From the NCBI GenBank assembly GCA_948474755.1, contig CAOLHI010001153.1:310001-374000 (forward strand): a DNA stretch of 64,000 bases. The letters run 5' to 3'. This document shows, one piece after another, positions 1-11,710 of the stretch; the first letter of the stretch is position 1; each line of letters opens with the position of its first letter. The notes beneath the pieces were generated by a model, which was not told where the DNA came from, ran no database searches, and saw only the letters and a program-made list of their open reading frames with translations. The stretch is from Ctenosaura bakeri. Its lineage: Eukaryota > Chordata > Lepidosauria > Squamata > Iguanidae. The position numbers were made by a program, and so were the translations under genes.

Positions 1-173
1 TCATTGTTCTTGTGAAAGTTATAATGATGTCTCTTGGGAGATTCCTCTCTCTTGCAATCCTAGATGAAACTCTGAACATTCTGTCAATACAAGCTTCTAT
101 CTTTTCTTCTTCAATATCAATGAACTCTGCCAAGGCCAGGACCATCTTTTCAAACAAATTCTCTCCTGAAGAT

Positions 174-593
174 TCAGCCCCCCACCCTAAGATGGAGACA
201 TCTTTCTTGATATCTCAACTCCTGCAGAGTAATTTGGGATTTCTCCTCCTTCTGTTTCCCTTTCAGATCTGTCATCTCCTTTTCCACATGTTTTACTTGC
301 TGCTTTATTTCTTTAGTCTCAGTTTTAAGCTTAATCACATCTTTTTTTATGTTTTCCAGTTTCTTCCCCAATTTATCTATTTCTTGTTTCATGTCAGCTC
401 TCATCTCTTTTCTTGTTTCTTTTAAGTCCTGTCGAATATCTTCTCTGATGCTCTTCAACTCCTTCATCATCTGTAGCATCATATCTTGTGGCCTCTGGGG
501 TATATCTGTTGATGTTCTCCTGGATGTCTGTGAAGTTGTCGTTGCTGCAGCAGCAGCCCCTCTTCTTGTTCTTTGATCCATCTTAATCTCCAA
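174..593 (-). pseudogene. L1 ORF1-type protein, N-terminal coiled coil (broken)
   Basis: This 139-codon frame starts MEIKMDQRTRRG; the second Met (codon 5) is an alternative start. After an Ala/Thr-rich head, residues of about 40-115 are a highly charged Lys/Glu heptad coiled coil (KELKSIREDIRQDLKETRKE and onward), the trimerisation stalk of L1 ORF1 RNA-binding chaperones. It ends in HLRVGG and a stop at a G run. The frame resumes to the left (1-170) with ESSGENLFEKMVLALAEFID and RERNLPRDIIITFT, which resembles the L1 ORF1 RRM/C-terminal domain. So there is one frameshift near 174-185 and the rest of the gene lies outside the window. Confidence 0.8.
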
Positions 594-1719
594 GTTTCTT
601 ATCAGTTTCCAAAAGCTGGAACTCTATGTGTCTCCTCCTTTACTCTTCAAATCTGTGAATGCTATAAAAACTATATATACTAATTTCTATAACAATGTCA
701 ATGTCAATATCAGTATCAATATTCTCTGTATCTGTAAACTCTTCACTTAACAGAAAAAAATATAATGTAGTGAATAATAACACAAGATAAGACTACAATT
801 ACTTCAATGTATAATAGAATGTATAATAAAATCAATTTCCCCAAATAGAATTGATCAAATAAATTTTATCTCATCCCATAAGTACATTACACTTTAGGAA
901 TCCTTACTGGAAATGCAAAATATATAAATTATAAACAAATATTATATACAAAAGTACTCTATATTATCTTGATAAAATCAGTTCCAATTGTCTCTTAGAT
1001 TTTCCCTAAAAGGCTGTGTCTGAGACCAGGCCACTCTGTCCCCCTCCCTCCCAGTGTTATAACTTCCTCACTGTTTCACAGCCTTGACCGTATGCTTTCT
1101 CACTGACTGTTGATAGCTGAATTCCAAGCCACTTCACTGTGTGGGGGTGGGAATCTCTTCTCAGTCCTTCCAGCACAGCCACAACAACAGTAATGGTAGT
1201 CTTTCTTATAGAACAAAGAGGGAAATGAACTCAGTCTATGAATTTCAAAGTAACCCAATTTGTTATTTAAAATAGCTTGAGTAATCAGTCTCAAGGTCAC
1301 TTGAAGCTTCTATTCCAAACCAAAATTGATTATAAATGGATTCTCTTCAACAATCCAAAGTTCTACAGTTACACAGTTCTCAGTTACTCAATTCCCAATC
1401 TAAATTCCAAACATCATAATTTCTCTGTCCAACATCCACACAATATAATCCCAAGTCTAAAATAATTCCAACCAAAGATCTTCTTACAGCATTCAAAAAC
1501 TCAAGGGGATGAAAGCCATATAATCCATACAGTCCTTATTCACATTGCAAAATCCCAGTGTTAAAAACCAGCAATCAAAAGGGGAAAAAAAGTTCTGAAT
1601 TTCTAATTTCATTAAAAATCCATTATTTAGATCCAAATCCAAATAAAGTCCATCCAGATACTAAAAGATGTAAAGATAATCCAAAGAAAGCTATGCAATT
1701 TTGAAAAACTTATGGAAAA

Positions 1720-4029
1720 TAAGTAATAAGTAAATAATATCAGAGAAGAGAAGTTAATAAAAGGAATTAGAATAAAAGAACATGAGATAAAAATTCAAGC
1801 ATACACAGATGATTTAGTTATAATTTTGGAGGACCCAATGAACAGTATTAAAAAATTGATGGAAATATTACAACAATTTGGGGATATAGCCGGGTTTAGG
1901 GTCAATAAGGAGAAATTCAGATAATGATCAAAAATATAACGGTAAAGCAAGAAAATGATTTGACAGAAATTTCAGGATTTAAAATAACCAGGAAGATAAG
2001 GCATTTAGGGATAATAATAACAAAAAATAACGTAGATCTATTTGATAATAATTATAAAAAGATTTGGTGTGAAATTACGAAGGATATGAAAAAATGGAGT
2101 AATTTGAATCTTCCTTATTAGGTAAAATTTCACCCATTAAAATGAATATTCTCCCAAAAATGATATTTTTATTTCAATGTTTACCTATAATACATAATGA
2201 GAAACCATTTAAAAAATGGGAGCAGGATATGAATAAATTTATTTGGAATGGGAGAAGATCAAGAATTAAAATTAAACATCTAAAAGATACAAAAGAAAGA
2301 GGAGGTTTAGTGTTACCGGACCTGAAAATATATTATGAAGCTTCTGTAATAAATTGGGTTAAAGATTGGGTGACATTGGAAAATCGAAAACTATTAAATT
2401 TAGAAGGATTTAATTTGTATTTTGGCTGGCACGCTAACCTATGGTATGATAAACATAAGATAAATAGAGAATTTATGGACCACTATGTTAGGAGATCAAT
2501 TATAAGGATTTGGATAAGAGTAAGAAATAAATTATATACAAAAATGCCTGGTTGGGTATCCCCACATGAAGCATTTCATTGGTTAGAAAAGAATCAATTG
2601 GGGAAATGGGTTATGTATAAGGATATAATTAAAAGAGAAGGGAATAATATTAGATTAAAAAGTAGAGAAGAATTAATTGAAGAGGGATATAGGTCACATT
2701 GGTTTCTCCATAGGCAACTGGTCGAAAAATATAAAATAGATAATAAGGAATGGGGAATAACTTTAGAAGAGATAGAATTAGATAAATTGATGAGAGTGGA
2801 TGTAAAATGTACAGTGAGCAAAATTTATAAGATATTGCTAAATTTAGAAATGGAAAAGGAAATTGTAAAGGATAATATGATAAAATGAGCTAGTGATATA
2901 GGACATTCTATAACATTGCAACAATGGGAACGTGCATGGAGTTTAAATCATGAATATACAAGAAGCTATAATTTGAAGGAGAACTTTTTAAAAATCTTTT
3001 ATAGTTGGTACTTAACCCCTGCGCAGATTGCTAGGATGAAGAGAATGAAGTCAACAGCTAAATGTTGGAAGTGCCAAAATACGGGTTCCTTCTTCCATTG
3101 TTGGTGGACGTGTGAGAAGGCAAAAGGGTTCTGGATAAAAGTGCATGAACAGATGATGAAATATTTAAAATTTAAATTTCCAATGCTTCCAGAAATCTTT
3201 TTACTAAATATTTTTGAGAAAATTGATGTAAAAGTAAGAAGGAGGTATTCAAAAATCATATGTTACATGACATGTGCAGCTAGGATCGTCTTTGCTAAGA
3301 GATGGAAAGATATGAGTGCACCAACAATGGAGGATTGGATAAAAAAATTGTATGAATTGATAGAGATGGACAAATTGACAAAATGTTTGGAAAATAGAAC
3401 TAATGATGTATTTAAAGAGGAATGGAAAATCTTAGACCCCTTATGGGAGGAGTATTGGGGGAAATTAGCAACTTTGGGATTATATGATTAAGATATATGG
3501 ATAATATCTAATGTATGGATTATAGTAGTTATTTGATGTTTGATAGTTATGGGTGATAGATGTAAGATGGGTATTTGGATATATGACATTTAAGATATAG
3601 AAAAATTTAAAATTATACGGTAACTAGATGTTTTTTTTTTGGCAAGAAGGGGGATAAGCATGTAAAAGTCAGGGTACAGTTATTGCAATAAAGATTAGAG
3701 GATGTTTAGATGATAAAGCAGGATAGAAGAGAAGAGATAGGCTGTTATTATCCAATGGATTAAAGAAAGAAGTCAATGTGTGTATGAAATGAGAAGATGA
3801 TAAAGTAACAAAGGATGTAAGTATGGTTTTATGTAAGTGTGTAATCTAAGTAAGTATGCAGTATAATTTTTTGTATGTTGGTATGTGATTTTGTTTAATA
3901 TATTTTGTTTTTTGTATGGTATGTTTTGTATGAATGTATATTTGTTTATATGTTATGTTATGTTTCTTTTTTTTCTTTGTATGTGAATCTAAATAAAATT
4001 TATTTTTTAATAATAATAATAATAAAAAA
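1720..4029 (+). mobile_element. 5'-truncated L1 LINE inserted into the older L1, with 17-bp TSD
   Basis: A plus-strand L1 3' end. It starts inside the reverse transcriptase, with a YTDD active-site variant near 1797-1811, and runs through the ORF2 C-terminus and a 3' UTR of about 520 bp to an AATAAA-containing tail with a TAA-rich end. Perfect 17-bp copies of GAAAAACTTATGGAAAA flank it at 1703-1719 and 4030-4046, the target-site duplication expected of L1 integration. Truncation inside RT means it cannot move itself. Confidence 0.9.
1795..3491 (+). pseudogene. L1 ORF2 C-terminal remnant (RT end and Cys domain)
   Basis: Decayed ORF2. QAYTDDLVIILEDP (about 1795) is the RT catalytic box, followed by a frame at 1924-2121 and, after a frameshift near 2120, the frame at 2142-2888 (MNILPKMIFLFQ, WNGRRSRIKIKHL, GGLVLPDLKIYY), which matches L1 ORF2 between RT and C-terminus. 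A TGA at 2886-2888 is in frame with the continuation at 2916-3491. That part carries CWKCQNTGSFFHCWWTCEKA, the Cys-rich CCHC-like motif of ORF2p. It is closely similar to, but clearly diverged from, the L1 at 6078-10296, so two L1 subfamilies are present. Confidence 0.88.
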
Positions 4030-4730
4030 GAAAAACTTATGGAAAAGAAAAAAAAGAAAAAAGAAAAACTTCATAGCGAGGATAGTCTAAAAAAGCCTCT
4101 TCATCAAAAATATCCACATATATCCCATTTACATCCAACTAGCAAGTCTTAATATCTCAATCCTTTTTATTTATGCTTATCTTAAAAAAGAATCTCCTAG
4201 AAAATTTATCCATTTGGGGATATCAATGTCAGTTAGTAAAGTCAGTCTTGTCCCTTTAAAATCCACCTTAAAAAGGTCCTCCTTAAGAAATAGCCACTGT
4301 GTGCTCACTGTTACCTGTAAGCCGAGCCGCTTCGTATGCCCGCTTCTGCCCAACATTGCAAGTCTGAAATTATTGCGATTTTAACAAAATAACAATCTAG
4401 ATCAGGTTGCTTACTATTTTCAAGTCGAGTTTTCTAATTTTAAAAGTCATCGGCGGTGCTTGTGCCGCTGCAGTGACGATCTAGCTGGGTCCGTCATGGC
4501 CCTACGATCCCTGGCACCTCCGATCTTTCCTCACAGAAAGAGCTCGATGTCAGTCCTGGGATCCCCTACGGGTCTCTTCCACACCCCCTTTACCGGGCGG
4601 GTGTCTAGCCGTCTTTGATCTTGATAAAGCCGGTTGGAATGAAACTGGTGGTAGTTCGGAGTTGGAGAGCTTCACTCCGAGCTACCACTCACGTCCGCCA
4701 TGGGTCGGAAGTCAAAGCATCGTTTTTGAT

Positions 4731-5262
4731 TTCTAAAGCCCTATGTGGCTTGGGTCCAGGTTATCTGAAGGACCATATCTCCCTCTATGAGCCCATCAGA
4801 GTCCTAAGTTTGTCTGGAGAGGCCTTTCACTTTGTCCTACCACCTTTTCAAGCTTGTTCAGTGGAAACAAGGGAGAAAAACTTCTTGGTGGTTGCTCCTC
4901 ACACTTTGGAACTCCCTTTCTGGAGGGCTAGGATGACCCCATCCTTGCTGTCTTTCCATTGGCAGGTCAAAACATTTTTACGCCATCAGGCTTTTAGCAA
5001 CTGACTAGAGTTGACTTTTAATTCTATGTGGAGATGTTTCTAAGGTTTGTATATAGTCTTTTAATGAAAGATTTTTATGATTTTAATATTTTTAATGTTT
5101 AGTGTTTTACCTTCATAAATTGTTCAATTGTTTTTTAAATCTTGTATTTATACTTTTATTAATGCTTTTGTATTGTTTTTAATTTGTATTGTTTTAAATA
5201 GGTCAGCTGCCTTGAATCCCATTATCAGGAAAAAGGTGGTATATAAATAAAGTAATAATAAT
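4731..5262 (+). mobile_element. L2-type LINE 3' end with ORF C-terminus remnant
   Basis: After the junction at about 4725 the reading changes to KALCGLGPGYLKDHISLYEP and later APHTLELPFWRARMTPSLLS with VKTFLRHQAF, frame ending at 5002-5004. That layout (…PxxL…P…S…LxxFxxxxKTxLF) is the C-terminus of L2/jockey-clade ORFs. The AT-rich 3' UTR ends in a ggtatataaataaag-like box and (TAA)n, the usual tail of this family. Two other copies in the window (about 30935-31345 minus, about 60690-61830 plus) share the same C-terminal motif. Confidence 0.75.
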
Positions 5263-5310
5263 AATAACTATTATTATTATTACATACACACACGCGCGCA
5301 CACACACGCA
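5250..5310 (+). repeat. (TAA)n and (AC)n simple repeats at the L2 tail
   Basis: TAA/TTA trinucleotides run directly into an imperfect CA/CG dinucleotide tract. They lie between the L2 tail and the next inverted-repeat element. Confidence 0.85.
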
Positions 5311-5780
5311 CAGAGTGGTTCCTCCACTTTCCCCAGGGTATGGGTCACAGAATCCTTGTGAAAGTGGAAAAACCGTGAACTTCCCCCATGCTCCCCCTTC
5401 TATTCCATTCCAGGTTTTCTCCCATTCCCTACCCTTTTGCCTTGGCGTGCAGTTTCTATACTGGGATAAAAAAACAAAGGAATGTGAGGGGGAGTACTGT
5501 GCATGAAGAAGGAAGGTGCGTATGTGCTTTTCCTTCCCCATTCCCTTGCCTTTTGTCTTCGTGCATGTTCTCTGTGCTGGAACCAAAAGCAAGGGAATGG
5601 GAGGGGGATACATGCCTCCCCTCCATTCCCTTGCCTTTTGCCCGGGTGTGTTTGCCTTCCTTCTCTGCACCTGGCAAAATGCAAGGGAATGGGAGGAAGA
5701 AAAATGAGGAAGGCATGTGTGCACCTTGTGCATAATCAAATTTGTGACAGTCAAACCCACAAATGTGGAGGGAGGACTGT
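5310..5780. mobile_element. Inverted-repeat DNA element (pogo/Tigger-like MITE) with triplicated hairpin units
   Basis: The ends are imperfect inverted repeats: GTGGTTCCTCCACTTT on the left, GTGGAGGGAGGACTGT on the right. The same CAGTGG-ACCCTCC type of terminus occurs at 20911 and 38987. The interior holds three related units (about 5421-5494, 5537-5606, 5622-5698). Each starts CCATTCCCTTGCCTTTTG-like and ends CAAGGGAATGGGAG-like, so each can fold back. Overlapping open frames on both strands here are by-products of this repetition. The family assignment is tentative. Confidence 0.6.
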
Positions 5781-6651
5781 TCAATGGGATCACCCTAGCA
5801 TAAGATATCTTTGGAAAAGTGCTGAATGAGTTAATCTCAAATTTTGGGAACTATTTTTTACCTTTTCTGCTAAGATATTCTTACTTTCTTATTAGTACGA
5901 TGTTAAAAAATATTGATATTTAATATGACTGTAACTGCTAGGAAGTTAACAGTACAAAACCAGATTGCTATTCAAACTCTTGCTTCTTAAGACTTTCTCA
6001 ATAAAATATGAGGAGTAAATATCTTGGATGATCTTATTGATATTACATATGTAAGAGCTTAGAATATTTATGTTATTTTTTTTTATTATATTTTTTTAAA
6101 AACATAGAACAAATACTATAAAATCGAACACAAGTATCCATATTATACACGTGAAAAGAAAAACCACTTATATACATTATCATATCGGTGTTGAACATCC
6201 TAAATATTTGATAACATACAATAAACAGAAAGGAAATGTATTATTTCCTTTAAGCCTAAGTGTACAAAACCGTAACTTCCTTGCCTCCCTTAAGAGTTCC
6301 TAAAACAGCTAATCTCAACTATCTAAAGCTCCCCAATTCTTTGTGATGCATTAACATGTATTTCTGGTCTATAAAGATATATTGAAAATAATTTACATAA
6401 ATAAATAAATGAACATTTTTTTTTAAGTTCAATTCCGTCTTTGTGTCATTTTTTGTGTACAATTATATATGGCATCTTATGTTCACCACCCACCTATAAC
6501 CAATACAATCAATACAATACAATATATAACTATATACTCGTAAAATAGAGGTTCAATAGAAAAAGAAAATAATGATAAAAAGATCTTACATAGTATATCC
6601 TTTTGAAGTCACATACTTTGTAATTAGTTTCCAATCCTGTTCAATTAACTT

Positions 6652-7437
6652 TTATTGTTTCCCCTTTAATCTGGCTGAGAGTAGATCGAGTTGTTTATAA
6701 TCAAATAATTTTTGAAACCATAACTGTAAATCAGGAATGTCCGGCATTTTCCATAACCTTGCGAAAACAATTCTTGCCGCTGTAACCAAAAATAACAAAG
6801 TCCTTTTGTTTTTAGCTTGGAATTTTGCATTAAAAATATTTGTCATGTTTAAGAGGAAGAAAGTCGGATCCATAGGAAATGATATTTTGTATATTTCTTC
6901 CATAGCTTGATGTATTTTAGTCCAGAATTTCTTTGTATACGGGCATGACCACCACATATGGAAAAAACTACCAATATTTTCAGTACATTTCCAACACTTA
7001 TTGTTTCCTGTTTGATACATTCGATTAATTTTATCAGGTGTCAAATAAATCCTGTACATCATTTTAAAGTAATTTTCTTTAATTTCTTGCAAGGTAGTAA
7101 ACTGCATGGTGTTTTTCCATGATGCCTCCCATTCATCTAACGAAATATTGCGTTGTAGGTTTTGGGCCCATTTAATCATCACTTCTTTAACCTCCTCATC
7201 CTCCAGTTTTTTTGAATTTAAATAAGTATAAAATAAAGACGCTTTCTGTTTGGTTTTTACAAAAAGTATTTTTTCGATCTCATTATATGTCTTTTGAGAC
7301 GCAAACCCTTCCAATTTATAGTCCATTTTAAATCTTTCTTTTATCTGAAGATATGGGAACCAATTCAGTGGGATGCCATCATTGTGCAGCTCATCACGCG
7401 TCTTCAATCTAATCTCATCCGGGGTTTTAATCGACAA
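6652..7437 (-). pseudogene. L1 ORF2 C-terminal domain, after an in-frame TGA
   Basis: This 261-codon frame is in register with the upstream ORF2 frame; the two are separated only by the TGA at 7456-7458 and six sense codons. It starts MSIKTPDEIRLKTRDELHN by frame convention, not by true initiation. It carries the C-terminal Cys motif CWKCTENIGSFFHMWWSCPY near residues 149-168 and RTLLFLVTAARIVFARLWK. Codon context suggests the TGA replaced a tryptophan-type TGG through a single transition; that is inference. Confidence 0.9.
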
Positions 7438-7455
7438 TAAATCTTTATATCTAAG

Positions 7456-10296
7456 TCATTCACCTTTTGGTTTTTCAGTCCAGTGTCCAAAAAAGGCTTC
7501 TTGGGGCGATACCCACAACGGAATTTTAAAATAGGTAGTTTTCTTTATTATTTTCCAAACTCTAATTAAGGCCTTCCTCACAAAATGGTTACTAAAATCC
7601 GGATCGATCTTATCTTTGTTATACCAAAGGTAAGCATGAAAACCGAAGCGCATATTAGCACCTTCTAGTGCTAATAGCCTATTATCTTCTAACAGTATCC
7701 AATCTCGGAGCCAGACCATAGCGTTTGCATAATAATACAATCTAATATCAGGTAGCCCAAAGCCGCCTTTTTCAGATCTTTCAGAGAGCAATTTCCATCT
7801 TACTTTTGGCTTTCTTCCTGCCCAAATATAATTAGAAATTTCTTTGTTCCATGATTTGAAAACTTTATCGCTAGTCATAATCTGTAGATTTTGAAACAAA
7901 AAGTTGATTTTAGGTAATATATTCATTTTAATGGAAGCAATTCTGCCAAGAAATGATAACTTCAATTTAGTCCATCTTCTTAAATCCAAAGTAATCTCTT
8001 TCCAAATTTTGTTGTAATTGTTCTCAAATAAATCTTTGTTTTTATCTGTAATCCATATGCCTAAATATTTAATTTTCTTTTGTATCTCACATCCTGTTAA
8101 GCGTACCAATTTTTCCTTCTCTCGATCATTCATATTCTTTACCAAGAAATAGGTTTTGGTCTTATTGATTTTTAAACCGGCGGCTTCACCAAATGCTTGT
8201 ATATCCTTCATGAGTTCACTAATTCCTGAAATCGGCTCTTCAATAAAGAAGACAAGATCATCCGCGAATGCTCGGAGTTTAAACTCCTGTCCTTTTAATT
8301 TAATTCCTCTTATAATCGAATTGTCTCTTACGGTTATATTTAAGGTTTCAAGGACAGCAATAAATAACAAAGGTGACATTGGGCAACCTTGTCTAGTCCC
8401 TTTCTCAATATGGATGGCTTCAGTCGATTCCCCATTCACAATAATTTTTGCAGTTTGTTTCTTATAAATAGCCTGGATCCACGAAATAAAGTTGTCTCCG
8501 CAACCCATCTTCTGGAGTGTAAGCAGCATGAAAGGCCATCGGATGTTATCAAAGGCTTTTTCAGCGTCTAGAAACAAAGCAGCTAATTGTTTATCTTTTC
8601 TCTTATCATAATGTTCTATTGCATTTAACAAGATTCTGATGTTTTGTCTAATGTGTCGATTAGGTAAGAAACCGCTTTGGTCTGGATGTATTATCTCATT
8701 CAGTACTTTCTTAAACCTCTCTGCAAGTGCCATTGTAAAGATCTTATAATCTACGTTGAGAAGTGAGATAGGTCTGTAATTCTCCGGTAAGGTAAGATCT
8801 CTATCTTCCTTGGGAATCAGCACAATATTTGCTTTTTCCCATGTTTCAGGAATGCCTTTTACTTTACTCTCATTAAAAACTTTTGTTAGTACAGGTACAA
8901 TATCATCCTCAAACGTTTTGTAAAATTGGGCAGTATAGCCATCTGGGCCAGGAGCTTTAGAAACTTTCATTTTACGAATAGCCTCCTTCACTTCGTTGAT
9001 TGTAATTTCCTTGTTCAACCGGGTTTTTTGATCCTCTGATATCTGTACAGTCTTATGCTGATCTAAATAAAGTTTAGCATTTCGAAGTTCTCCTTCATGA
9101 CTCTTATCTCTTCCATAAAGCTGAGCATAATATTTCTGAAAAACTTGTTTTATCTCTCTAAGCACAGTTGTCTCCTTCTGGTCTTTCTGTATCTTAAGAA
9201 TTCTTCTTTTTTCCCTTTCTTTCTGCAGCTTATGGGCTAGCCATCTGCCCGTTTTATTAGCGTGCTCAATATGGTTTAGTCGGCAATATCTTAATTTTCT
9301 TTCGACCTCATCAATATTCTTCGTGGCGATCTGATTCTGCAATGTTTTAATCTCAAGCCTTAGATCATTATTTGAAGTATCAACTCTGAATTCCTTTTCC
9401 TTTTCTTTTAATCTATCCAATAGGTTAAAGAGTTGTTGGTTATCGGTTTTCTTCTTGTATGCTCCCATACTTATCAAATGTCCACGGATAACTGCCTTGG
9501 CAGCATCCCATACAGTCTTCAGCTGGATGTCCTCGTTAGTATTTTCGTCAAAAAACCTTTGTAAGATGTATTTCAATTTAGCAACCGTAGCATCATCTCT
9601 AATTAGGTTTTCATTAAGTTTCCAATTAGATTGTTTGTGTTGTCGAAATTTTAGACAAAGAAGAATTGGATTATGATCCGAGGTTATTTTGGGTAATATT
9701 TCCATCTTGTTCACCATATTGTGTAGCAATTTGGAGATTAAAAAGTAATCTATTCTTGACGAAGTTTTATATCTATCTGAAAAAAATGTGAAACCTTTTT
9801 CTGCTCCATGTTTAAACGTCCATACATCTATTAAACTGTGTTCATCCATTAAATGAAAGAAATTTCTTGGAAGTTTACCCTGTGTCCTTTTCGATTTTCC
9901 CATGTTTGATCTGTCCTCTACAGGATTGAGGACACCATTAAGATCTCCTAAAAGCAAAATATTTTCTTGAGATTTTTCTTGGACATAGTCATCAATCTTT
10001 TTCTTAATTACGCTATAAAATTTTCCTTTATTGTCCAAGGGCGCATATATCGCTACAATCAAGATAGCAAAATCCTGAATCTTTAATTCCAGCATCAAAT
10101 AGTGGCCTTCTGGATCTGAGTAAATTTCCGTTACATTATACTTATTCTTTATATAGATCACTACTCCTCTTTTTTTTTTTTTTGAGTATGCTGCCGTGAA
10201 ACATTGCCCCAGCCGAGGATTCCTAAGGAACCTAAGATCTTTATGGGCTATACGGACTTCCTGCAAAGAGATAATATCATAATCTGTCTTCTCCAA
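7456..10296 (-). pseudogene. L1 ORF2 protein: endonuclease and reverse transcriptase (5'-truncated)
   Basis: A 946-codon open frame. Residues 1-210 are an APE-type endonuclease lacking its first strand: DIISLQEVRI (catalytic Glu), LLLGDLNGVLNP, SRIDYFLIS and SDHNPILL are visible. A Lys/Glu-rich linker follows. RT spans residues of about 440-720: APGPDGYTAQFYK, ENYRPISLL, QSGFLPNRHIRQNI, ALFLDAEKAFDNIRW, GTRQGCPMSPLLF and the catalytic RAFADDLVFF near residue 677. The frame stops at TGA (7456-7458) after TEKPKGE, and the next frame (7437-6652) continues in the same register. In the family this protein nicks target DNA and primes reverse transcription from it. Confidence 0.93.
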
Positions 10297-10313
10297 AGAA
10301 TATTTATGTTATT

Positions 10314-11470
10314 AACAGACTTGTGGCATTTTGGAATAAGAAATATAAGCAAAACATTAGAGTACAAATACTGAAGACTTTAAATTCAAGAATGAAATCG
10401 CAGAGCACTAACAAGATAATTCAACTGTAGAAAAGGTATTTTACTTGTCATTTTTCTTTTTTGTTAATTATGTTTACTTATGCACAGGGGTGTATTAAGG
10501 TTTTGATGTTGAAAAGATAGGAATTAAAATATTTTTGAATAAAACTGAAAAAGGCATAGTAAGGGAGCAGAATTAGTCTTCTACTGAAGTGAGTCTATTT
10601 GCAGTTATACCACTCAAGTTTCCACAACCATTCTTTAAACACGAAGCTATAAAAAGTGATTCAAAGTGACATTCTGATTGTGAAATTCTGCCAATATCAC
10701 TGGATATCTTTAGATCATAAGATCATAAGCAGCAACATGAGAAGCACCCTTTAAGTGTCCTCATCTGGACTTTTAGGGTCCAGGTTATACATGATTCCTG
10801 GCTAACTCTAACTCAACATCAATACACTGTCACTATAGTTATAACCAGAGTTAGTGATGACTTGCACTCCAAAAGACAGTGGCTTATGGAAGGGAATACG
10901 CAATCCTGCCACCTACTCACCATGATATCTACATTAACTTTATGGATCAAATTCCAGACTATATATTCAACTATTATTACTGATACCAATAAAACTCAAA
11001 ATAAACTGTAGATTAATATATGCATTTTTATGTGTTGATTTAAGAATCTTCATGGTCCCTCATTGTAGCTTTTTCAGCTTATAAGTTTCAGTTCAGTCTT
11101 CAAAAATTTAGTTTCTTGCTGTAAACCTTTCTAAGACCTGGCTTAAATACGGATGTAAAAAGTAACCAAGTAGAGAAACAAGACAATAATATGCAATGTA
11201 AAAAATTTAGAACTAGAGGGCTTGAGGATAAGGTAGTAGAATATAACTTCAAAGAATACCCTCTCGGTTTGTTTTGAGAATGAACTGGATTGGAATATGA
11301 ACAGGAAAGTCTAACAGAAAATACATCCAGGAATTCACAGTAGACTATGAAGAAAATAAATTATATTAGAAAGACAGCTTCTGATGTTTTGGTTAAGCTT
11401 CTCTCAGAAAATGTAACAAACATAGTATTGGATGATTTTAGAACTCAAAAAGAAAATCTGAACGACAAAA
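10314..11470. other. Single-copy-looking AT-rich spacer
   Basis: Between the L1 target duplication and the DIRS element. No open frame, recognisable repeat or RNA is seen. The base composition matches the APC introns. Confidence 0.6.
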
Positions 11471-11657
11471 AAGAACAGGTTGCTTACCTGTAACTGTAGT
11501 TCTTCGAGTGGTCATCTGTGCTCTCATACATTAGGAGCTTTTGTGCCTGCGCGGTAGCGTATGGAAAATTCTAGAGCTTAGTAGCTTGGCAGGAACCCCT
11601 CCCCCATGCCGGTGCTGCGCATGCTCAGCCCGCCGAGCAACGGTCACTCCTCAGTTC
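11471..11657. repeat. DIRS left terminal inverted repeat
   Basis: Begins AAGAACAGGTTGCTTACCTG. From about 11527 it matches the reverse complement of 17381-17516, including the words CATACATTAGGAGC, TTCTAGAGCTTAGTAG, CCCCTCCCCCATGCC and GCGCATGCTCAGCC. The outer 58 bases match the internal complementary region rather than the other terminus. Confidence 0.9.
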
Positions 11658-11710
11658 TGTGGTCCGCCCAGTAAGGGACCTGAAAAAGAGGGGAAGGAAG
11701 GGCGGGCATG

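Larger units (their letters stand above)
1..4722 (-). mobile_element. Older L1 LINE: ORF1 plus long 5' UTR, interrupted by a second L1
   Basis: Minus-strand L1. ORF1 remains occupy 1-593; 594-1702 and 4047-4722 look like one 5' UTR split by the plus-strand L1 at 1720-4029. The 4320-4720 part is much richer in G+C and CpG than its surroundings. Its transcript start reads CGATGCTTTGACTTCCGACC and then a GGCGGACGTGAGTGG word, typical of L1 5' ends. That gives a 5' UTR of about 1.8 kb. The element lies in the same transcriptional sense as APC. Joining the two parts is inference from the target duplication around the insert. Confidence 0.7.
6078..10296 (-). mobile_element. 5'-truncated L1 LINE with nearly intact ORF2 and 17-bp TSD
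   Basis: Minus-strand L1 spanning the ORF2 body (10296-6652) and a 3' UTR of about 570 bp that ends in an A-rich tail (T run at 6078-6085). Perfect 17-bp copies of AGAATATTTATGTTATT flank it at 6061-6077 and 10297-10313. The 5' end is truncated within the endonuclease domain. Few lesions suggest a recent insertion. It lies in the sense orientation of APC, so its polyadenylation signals face APC transcription. Confidence 0.93.

Noticed and set aside
5203..5829. Seven overlapping open frames on both strands
   Set aside because: The sequence is a repetitive fold-back element with low stop density; no frame has a domain or a consistent start.
8156..9676. Plus-strand open frames opposite L1 ORF2
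   Set aside because: They lie antisense to a well-supported ORF2 and show no domain.
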